From CAZKJL01 sp964611095 (GTDB taxonomy: Bacteria > Patescibacteriota > Gracilibacteria > Peribacterales > Peribacteraceae), in the NCBI GenBank assembly GCA_964611095.1, contig CAZSWJ010000028.1:1-10667 (forward strand): 10,667 nucleotides of DNA, given 5' to 3'. Shown in pieces: positions 6,261 to 10,667 of the stretch (position 1 is the first letter of the stretch; the number at the start of each line of letters is the position of its first letter). Under the pieces are notes generated by a model that was given only the letters and a program-made list of their open reading frames with translations, made no database searches and was not told where the DNA came from. The translations under genes were made by a program, and so were the position numbers.

Positions 6261-7258
6261 TATTCGACCGATGCATCGTACAGGCCCCGGATGACATCCG
6301 GATGCGGAAAACAGGCCTTTCCCTGGCTCACAGTCTGTACAACCGCCCCCTGACGGTGGTTTTGACGGGTGAATTGGGCGCCGGAAAGACGACTTTCTCG
6401 CAGGGGTTGGCCCAAGGACTGGGTATCGCACAGCACATCACGAGCCCCACCTACGCCCTGGAACAGCGCTACGGAGACGGAATCTTGTCGCATATCGATC
6501 TCTATCGCCTCCGCGCCGACCAAGCCAAGGAATTTGTGGAAGCGCTCGACGACTTCCCGGGGATCCGCGTCATCGAGTGGGGCGACCGGACGAACGTCGT
6601 GGAGGCAGGCATTCACGTCCACATCGCCGAGGAAGGAAAAGGCCGACTCCTCACCTTTGAGTTCCGCGACATGCCGATTCCCTCCGACGCCGAGATCGAC
6701 GCATGGCGCACGGAAGCGGGACTCCCCGACCACATCGTGCGGCACTGCGATTGCGTTGCGAGTGTCGCCGAGCGCACGGCCGTGCACATACTGGGACAAG
6801 GGCGAATCGTTCGTCCCGCAGCGGTGCGGGCGGCCGCCAAGCTGCACGATCTGCTTCGATTCGTCGACTTCACGTCGCTCACGGGCGACGACAGTTTTAC
6901 CCCCACACAAGAAACATCCGACGCCTGGCTCCGCATGCAAAAGAAATACGGCACGCCGCACGAGCACGCGGCGCACAAATTTCTGATCGAGAAAAAGTAC
7001 GACGGCATCGGCGGCATCGTCCGCACCCACCGCGGCTACACCGAAACGGGCGACGACATGCCCGAAACCATCGAGCAGATGATTTTGGCGTACAGCGACA
7101 AACGCGCGAAGTTCGACGAAGTGGTCACCCTGGACGAGCGCTTCGATGACTTCGTCGCACGCTACGGCAACGGCAAAGAAGTCCCCGCAATCAAAGATTG
7201 GAGACTGGAGATGCGACGGGTGGAACGCGTGCTGTTCCCCGACGGCGCACCGTTCTAG
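6254..7258 (+). CDS. TsaE ATPase fused to an HD-domain hydrolase
   Basis: A 334-aa fusion. Residues 1-140 are TsaE, the ATPase that works with TsaD and TsaB in making the tRNA modification t6A: Walker A GELGAGKTT (39-47), TSPTYALEQRY (63-73), HIDLYRL (80-86) and VIEWGDR (106-112). TsaE alone is usually about 150 aa. Residues about 150-330 form an HD-type metal phosphohydrolase: H164, H198-D199 in KLHDLLRF, His residues at 236, 238, 241 and 259, and a late Asp in AYSDKRAKF (D282). The set matches the H...HD...D pattern and the 'ADK' feature of HDIG-like proteins, so the metal site seems intact. The substrate of the HD part is unknown. The reading frame is continuous across the junction. The ATG at 6254 overlaps the divergent -35; no Shine-Dalgarno (TTTATCAAATT). 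Its stop interleaves with the convergent gene's stop in CTAG. Confidence 0.9.
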   Translation: MSIFDRCIVQAPDDIRMRKTGLSLAHSLYNRPLTVVLTGELGAGKTTFSQGLAQGLGIAQHITSPTYALEQRYGDGILSHIDLYRLRADQAKEFVEALDDFPGIRVIEWGDRTNVVEAGIHVHIAEEGKGRLLTFEFRDMPIPSDAEIDAWRTEAGLPDHIVRHCDCVASVAERTAVHILGQGRIVRPAAVRAAAKLHDLLRFVDFTSLTGDDSFTPTQETSDAWLRMQKKYGTPHEHAAHKFLIEKKYDGIGGIVRTHRGYTETGDDMPETIEQMILAYSDKRAKFDEVVTLDERFDDFVARYGNGKEVPAIKDWRLEMRRVERVLFPDGAPF

Positions 7259-7839
7259 AGGTGCGGAATGAACTCGCGAGCCACAATCTGCAGAAGCTCC
7301 TGTTCATTGCCGCGGAACAGTACCGCGACGAGCACGAGCATCGACGAACAGATGACGATGGTCCAGAACGCCACGCGCTCGAGACGCGTGAGCTTGCGAT
7401 CCAACGACGGGTGCACGGTGTTCATGTACGAGTGGATGTTCAGCGCCATCGAGAGGAAGTGCTCCAGGATTTGAATGCGCGGGATGATGGTACCGATGGC
7501 TCGCACGAGCGTGAGCTCGGAACGCAGAAGTCCGCTGAGTGCGGCGAGCATGTACGTGTGGTTGAGCGTCACGGCGAACGTGAGCGAGAGCATGAGGAGC
7601 GCAATGTCGACGATGCTTTCGAGCACCATGCCGCGAATCGTTTTGGCGAGCGAGAATCCATGAACGTCGCGGTATTTCACGTAGTCCAGCGACATGTGAA
7701 TGGCGATGAGTCCGGCGAAGAATCCCGAATTGAAAATGGCCGCCGTAAGGAACGTGCACACCAAATACGCGGCGTGAAAAGCCGGAATGTCATCATGCTC
7801 GTGCGCGAAAGCCCGAAGATTGGATGTGATTGCGGTCAT
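7255..7839 (-). CDS. Multi-pass membrane protein of unknown function
   Basis: A 194-aa protein that I do not recognise. Hydrophobic segments lie at about 22-48, 74-104 and 157-176, with a weaker one near 108-135, so three or four membrane passes are likely. The N-terminus has a His/Asp-rich stretch (FAHEHDD, 11-17; FHAAY, 21-25), and HMSLDYVKYRDVHG (48-61) follows the first helix; these could bind metal, but no known motif is met. The C-terminus (178-194) is soluble. The ATG at 7839 was chosen over an in-frame upstream codon at 7881 because a promoter lies between them, with its -10 ending 13 nt before the ATG. No Shine-Dalgarno is present. The last codons overlap the convergent TsaE-HD gene by 4 nt through a shared CTAG. 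Hydrophobic patterning and promoter placement support it as a real gene over the antisense frame. Confidence 0.75.
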   Translation of the reverse strand: MTAITSNLRAFAHEHDDIPAFHAAYLVCTFLTAAIFNSGFFAGLIAIHMSLDYVKYRDVHGFSLAKTIRGMVLESIVDIALLMLSLTFAVTLNHTYMLAALSGLLRSELTLVRAIGTIIPRIQILEHFLSMALNIHSYMNTVHPSLDRKLTRLERVAFWTIVICSSMLVLVAVLFRGNEQELLQIVAREFIPHL

Positions 7840-7852
7840 ATGTGTTTTCTCT

Positions 7853-7881
7853 ATTATATAATATTTGTATGTTTTTAGCAA
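7853..7881 (-). promoter_or_regulatory. Promoter of the 194-aa membrane protein gene
   Basis: On the minus strand TTGCTA (7881-7876; 4 of 6 to TTGACA) and TATAAT (7858-7853; perfect) are separated by 17 bp in an A+T-rich stretch. The predicted start of transcription is about 7 nt before the ATG at 7839, leaving almost no leader and no room for a ribosome binding site. Confidence 0.75.
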
Positions 7882-7900
7882 GTATCAGCCCCGAAGCCGT

Positions 7901-8920
7901 CTATATGGCTTGGTTACGTTTCGCTTCTCGCGCACGTCTTTTATCCCTCTCACCTTCCAGGTGTTTGAAGACTGCCGCATGCACCTCCGGAGGAACCGTG
8001 TGATCGTAGATGGCCTTGCCGTCTTGCAAGATGGGAGAGCGACCGAATTCGGCTCGCACCGTTTCTTCCAATCTATTCGCTTCGAAGAAACGATCGATTT
8101 TTTTCCGCGCGAATCCGATGGCCTCCCCCAATTCCGGGGTGTCCTTGAGTGCGGCCTGCTTGAGCTCCGCGGTGGATGAAACGGCCTCGAGCGCTCCGAA
8201 GCTCTCCATTTCTCTGCCCGTAAAATAAATTCTGTTGTCATCGTTCTGCGGGTCTTGGATGACCTCGCGCAATCGGGCCGCGACATGTTCCCGGTTCGAC
8301 GTTACTTTTTGACGGAAATATTTCGTGAAGACCGCGGTGTCCTGAGCGACGGTTTCTTTATCGGTACCTTCGTCATTTTGGCTCGTATGCCACATGAGAA
8401 CGCTTTCCCCAAGAGCGGTGGTATTGTCGACTTTTTCCAAGAGACCTGCTGCCGCGCTCGCCGCTTTGCTGCCGACGAATGCATTCACCGTTCCGCCGTT
8501 GCGGTGAACCATGTCCATGAGGCGCATCATTCTTTCCTCACCTTCCATGCTTCCTCCGAGAGAATCGATGAGAAGCGTCATCCGCTTGCACTTCACAAGT
8601 TCCTTGAAAAAATTTTTTCCGAGGGCCTTCTCCGTTTGTGCTTTTCTCCCCAGAAGAACTTTCTTTTCAGACTTGTGAAAAAAACTGCCCGGTGACTCTG
8701 CGGGATTCTTTTTCCAGGAAATCAAATTTTGGCGATGTTTCAAGTATCCGGAAAAGGCGCGAAACGGAACCTCTTCCGACCATCCGTCTTCATCGATGAA
8801 AAACAATTTCCCTTCCATGTCTTTGTCGATGTCGCTATGAACGAGTGCGACAAGAACCGGACCGGATGGTTTTTCCGCTCCTTCCGCGACGTGATCGGAC
8901 TCGTTGTGTGTTTCAGGCAT
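7901..8920 (-). CDS. ClpP/SppA-like serine protease (crotonase-like fold)
   Basis: A 339-aa protein with a ClpP-like core at about 85-250. LLIDSLGGSMEGEERMM (116-132) matches the ClpP 'Y.NSPGGSV..G..I.D.M' element. VGSKAASAAAGLL (149-161) holds the nucleophile position (S155, as in 'G.AASMGA.L'). VLMWHTSQ (174-181) gives the His (H178, as in 'MIHQP'). DDNRIYFTGREMESFGALEAV (227-247) matches the end of the core, with D227 or D228 as the likely acid. Ser-His-Asp therefore looks intact. An N-terminal extension of about 85 residues and a charged, basic C-terminal tail (270-339) are unlike housekeeping ClpP (about 200 aa), so this is a divergent family member. There is no signal peptide, so it is probably cytoplasmic. 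Substrate and any ATPase partner are unknown. Local base composition is poorer in GC (26 of 60 in 8641-8700). It has its own promoter, with the -10 ending 7 nt before the ATG. Confidence 0.8.
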   Translation of the reverse strand: MPETHNESDHVAEGAEKPSGPVLVALVHSDIDKDMEGKLFFIDEDGWSEEVPFRAFSGYLKHRQNLISWKKNPAESPGSFFHKSEKKVLLGRKAQTEKALGKNFFKELVKCKRMTLLIDSLGGSMEGEERMMRLMDMVHRNGGTVNAFVGSKAASAAAGLLEKVDNTTALGESVLMWHTSQNDEGTDKETVAQDTAVFTKYFRQKVTSNREHVAARLREVIQDPQNDDNRIYFTGREMESFGALEAVSSTAELKQAALKDTPELGEAIGFARKKIDRFFEANRLEETVRAEFGRSPILQDGKAIYDHTVPPEVHAAVFKHLEGERDKRRAREAKRNQAI

Positions 8921-8927
8921 TTGTTAC

Positions 8928-8956
8928 ATTATACAATATTTCATTACATATGTCTA
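8928..8956 (-). promoter_or_regulatory. Promoter of the ClpP-like gene (leaderless)
   Basis: On the minus strand TAGACA (8956-8951; 5 of 6 to TTGACA) and TATAAT (8933-8928; perfect) are 17 bp apart. Seven nucleotides (GTAACAA) separate the -10 from the ATG at 8920, so transcription should begin at the start codon itself. The -35 abuts the stop codon of the upstream rarA gene (8959-8957), so the promoter fits entirely in the 36-bp gap. Confidence 0.82.
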
Positions 8957-10234
8957 TTAAGCACCGATCACCTGCTTCGCCTTGCGGATGCGGTCTTGAA
9001 CCTCGGCCTCGAAACCACGCTCCGATGGCTCGTAGAAGCCACGCGTTCCTTTGTAGTTCTGCGGGAAATAGTCCTCGTGAACCACACCCTCGGCGCTGTT
9101 GTGAGGGTACTGGTAGCCCTCCCCGTAGCCATGCTGCTCGCGCATGGCTTTGACGGGCGCATTCCTGAGGTGCATGGGCACTTCGAGCGTCGGCGCCGAT
9201 TCCACGGCCTGCTTGGCCGACTTCATCGCACGCGTGACCGAGTTGCTCTTGGGTGCCTGCGCCAAGTAGACGCATGCGTGCGCCAGGAAATATTCGCCCT
9301 CGGGGAACCCGACCATCTCGAACGCCTGCCACGCCGAGACGACGATTTGGAGTGCGCGCGGATCGGCATTGCCCACGTCTTCCGATGCGAAGATGCTCAT
9401 GCGACGAAAGAGGAACCTAGGCTCTTCGCCGGCAGCGAGCATCTTGTACATCCACAGCAGCGACGCATCCACATCGGAACCGCGCATCGATTTAATGAAC
9501 GCTGAAATCGTATCGTAATGATCCTCCCCTTTCTTGTCGTATCGGTGACTGCGTTGCTTCAAGACTTTCTCGGCATCCTCGCGACTGATCTTGGTACCGA
9601 TCATGAGGACCGCAAGCTCGAGCAAATTGAGCGCAATGCGCGCATCACCATTGCCCATCTCGGCGATTTTTTTGATGGCATCGGGATGCATCTGCACCTT
9701 GCCTGCGTAACCGTCGGGAGAAACCAGTGCGCGCTCCACGATGCGCTCGAGCGACTCCACGGAATGGGGCTTGAGCAGATACACCTGCGAGCGCGAGATG
9801 AGGGCGCTGTTCACCGAGAAGTACGGGTTCTCCGTCGTGGCACCGATGAGGATGATGTTGCCGTTTTCCACCGACGGAAGAAGCGCATCCTGCTGCGATT
9901 TGTTGAAGCGATGGATTTCATCGATGAAGAGCACCGTGCGCTGCTTCATCGACATCTTGAGTTGCTCGGCCTGCGCGCATACTTCTTTGATGTCTTTCAC
10001 GCCGCTCGTGACCGCATTGAGCTGCACGAACTGAGCCTTGGTCGTCTCGGCGATGATGCGCGCCAGCGTCGTCTTTCCGGTGCCCGGAGGTCCGGCGAAA
10101 ATCACCGACGAGAGCTTGTCCTGTTCGATGGATGTGCGGAGCGCCGTTCCCTCACCGACCACGTCGATCTGCCCCGCGTATTCGGCGAGAGTTTTGGGTC
10201 GCAGCCGATACGCGAGAGGGACGGACGAATCCAT
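8957..10234 (-). CDS. rarA: Replication-associated recombination protein A (RarA/MgsA) AAA+ ATPase
   Basis: A 425-aa cytoplasmic AAA+ ATPase of the RarA/MgsA/WRNIP1 family, related to clamp loaders, which acts at stalled replication forks and single-strand/double-strand DNA junctions. The N-terminus has the family opening PLAYRLRPKTLAEYAGQ (6-22). The ATPase core shows Walker A GPPGTGKTT (48-56), Walker B VLFIDEIHRFNKSQQDALLP (101-120), sensor 1 IGATTENP (130-137) and the arginine finger region ALISR (144-148). The C-terminal half has the RarA-specific tetramerisation region, with YDTISAFIKSMRGSD..A and the late HEDYFP / GTRGFYEP elements. The length is close to full for the family. The ATG at 10234 was preferred to an in-frame TTG at 10261 because it gives the usual family start and leaves the divergent promoter free. 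No Shine-Dalgarno (GACTCCCTC); a weak TATGCT (10249-10244) ends 9 nt upstream. Confidence 0.96.
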   Translation of the reverse strand: MDSSVPLAYRLRPKTLAEYAGQIDVVGEGTALRTSIEQDKLSSVIFAGPPGTGKTTLARIIAETTKAQFVQLNAVTSGVKDIKEVCAQAEQLKMSMKQRTVLFIDEIHRFNKSQQDALLPSVENGNIILIGATTENPYFSVNSALISRSQVYLLKPHSVESLERIVERALVSPDGYAGKVQMHPDAIKKIAEMGNGDARIALNLLELAVLMIGTKISREDAEKVLKQRSHRYDKKGEDHYDTISAFIKSMRGSDVDASLLWMYKMLAAGEEPRFLFRRMSIFASEDVGNADPRALQIVVSAWQAFEMVGFPEGEYFLAHACVYLAQAPKSNSVTRAMKSAKQAVESAPTLEVPMHLRNAPVKAMREQHGYGEGYQYPHNSAEGVVHEDYFPQNYKGTRGFYEPSERGFEAEVQDRIRKAKQVIGA

Positions 10235-10243
10235 GAGGGAGTC

Positions 10244-10249
10244 AGCATA
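10244..10249 (-). promoter_or_regulatory. Possible -10 of rarA
   Basis: TATGCT on the minus strand matches TATAAT at 4 of 6 positions and ends 9 nt before the rarA ATG. No fair -35 is found at 17 bp. The call rests mainly on the same spacing recurring in front of neighbouring genes. Confidence 0.3.
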
Positions 10250-10270
10250 ACACGGCACCAAAGGCTGATG

Positions 10271-10276
10271 TACAAT
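10271..10276 (+). promoter_or_regulatory. -10 of the VKOR gene (leaderless)
   Basis: TACAAT on the plus strand (5 of 6) ends 8 nt before the ATG at 10285. It is the same hexamer and nearly the same spacing as in front of the transferase gene at 3635. No clear -35 was seen. The predicted mRNA would begin at the start codon. Confidence 0.55.
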
Positions 10277-10284
10277 CGAGTCCT

Positions 10285-10667
10285 ATGCGTACCGCCAAAC
10301 GAACGGCCGCCGTTCTTCTGACCGCCTGTGCCGTCCTCGGCATGATCGACGCCACGTACCTGGTACTCCAGTATCTGGCAGCACTCGCCCATCCCGGCGA
10401 AGCGACGCCGTGCACCGTGAACACGCTCGTGAGTTGCACGAAGACCGTTCAAGGTCCGTGGGCGCACTACTTCGTGATCCCGAATCCGCTGCTCGGGATG
10501 CTGTGGTACGCCGGTCTCACCGCGTACGGCGCGACGCTCGCGCTCGGTACGAAGTTTTCGAGGAGCGCACGCGCGTTCATCGGCACGATGATCGTGCTCG
10601 GGCTTTGCTTCAGCTACCGCCTGTACGTCGCCAGCGTGCTGCAGCTCGCAGGCGTCTGTCCGTTCTG
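10285..10667 (+). CDS. Vitamin K epoxide reductase (VKOR) family protein, partial
   Basis: The first 127 codons are present and the gene runs off the right edge. VKOR homologues in bacteria are membrane enzymes that use a quinone to re-oxidise a thioredoxin-like partner, driving disulfide formation outside the cytoplasm. Seen here are a first membrane helix (about 8-33, with GMIDATYL at 19-26), the loop cysteines C43 and C51, IPNPLLGMLWY (65-75, the usual 'G.P.s..G...Y' region), two more helices (about 69-88 and 97-121), and GVCPF (123-127), the start of the active-site C-x-x-C. The second Cys of that motif falls just beyond the window. The Ser/Thr usual a few residues after the second loop Cys appears to be Gly (G57). 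Whether a thioredoxin domain is fused downstream cannot be seen. The ATG at 10285 is supported by TACAAT 8 nt upstream; no Shine-Dalgarno. Confidence 0.85.
   Translation, partial: MRTAKRTAAVLLTACAVLGMIDATYLVLQYLAALAHPGEATPCTVNTLVSCTKTVQGPWAHYFVIPNPLLGMLWYAGLTAYGATLALGTKFSRSARAFIGTMIVLGLCFSYRLYVASVLQLAGVCPF

Noticed and set aside
7198..7878. Plus-strand 226-codon frame opposite the 194-aa membrane protein
   Set aside because: Its composition is strongly charged (Arg/Glu/His) and it overlaps the end of the TsaE-HD gene. The minus frame has membrane helices, a promoter and a clean start.
10235..10261. TTG-initiated 9-residue extension of rarA
   Set aside because: The ATG at 10234 places the PLAYRLRPK motif at the usual distance from the N-terminus, and the extension would run through the intergenic promoter zone.

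Overview
The window looks like chromosomal DNA from a small-genome bacterium of the Candidate Phyla Radiation (Patescibacteria), possibly the Peribacteria/Peregrinibacteria side. This is inference from gene content. It rests on a single-pass membrane protein of the 'baseplate J-like' type common in these genomes, single-copy housekeeping genes packed without long operons, and the absence of a Shine-Dalgarno sequence in front of any gene. GC content is moderately high. Stops are TAG (6 genes), TAA (2) and TGA (1), so nothing argues for UGA recoding.

Layout. 1-253 is non-coding and holds a perfect 16-bp palindrome, a small GC hairpin and a possible terminator. A minus-strand block (3615 to 254) holds three genes: a 124-aa orphan protein resembling a degenerate shikimate dehydrogenase substrate domain, phosphoglycerate kinase (pgk), and a 544-aa membrane-anchored baseplate J-like protein. 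Divergent from it is a polyprenyl-phosphate GlcNAc-1-phosphate transferase-like membrane enzyme (3635-4642). The two divergent start codons are only 19 bp apart, with two -10 hexamers overlapping between them. A structured array of 9-nt repeats in inverted orientation (4643-4721) separates this gene from a convergent M23-peptidase-fold membrane protein (6195-4732) whose last zinc-site histidine is a tyrosine.

The M23 gene is divergent from a TsaE-HD domain fusion (6254-7258). Their promoter region has a textbook TTGACA-17-TATAAT on the minus strand and a palindrome over the -10. The TsaE-HD stop codon is interleaved with that of a convergent 194-aa membrane protein of unknown function (7839-7255) at one CTAG. 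Upstream on the minus strand are a ClpP/SppA-like serine protease (8920-7901) with its own strong promoter, and the replication-associated AAA+ ATPase RarA/MgsA (10234-8957). A VKOR-family protein starts at 10285 and runs off the right edge.

Themes. Three genes serve the envelope (GlcNAc-1-P transferase, M23 protein, VKOR). Others serve glycolysis (pgk), tRNA t6A modification (TsaE), protein turnover (ClpP-like) and replication-fork maintenance (RarA). The most distinctive signal is expression architecture: at least five genes have a good -10 hexamer ending 7-13 nt before the ATG and no ribosome binding site, which predicts leaderless or nearly leaderless mRNAs, some from face-to-face promoters. 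No complete new defence or mobile system is visible.
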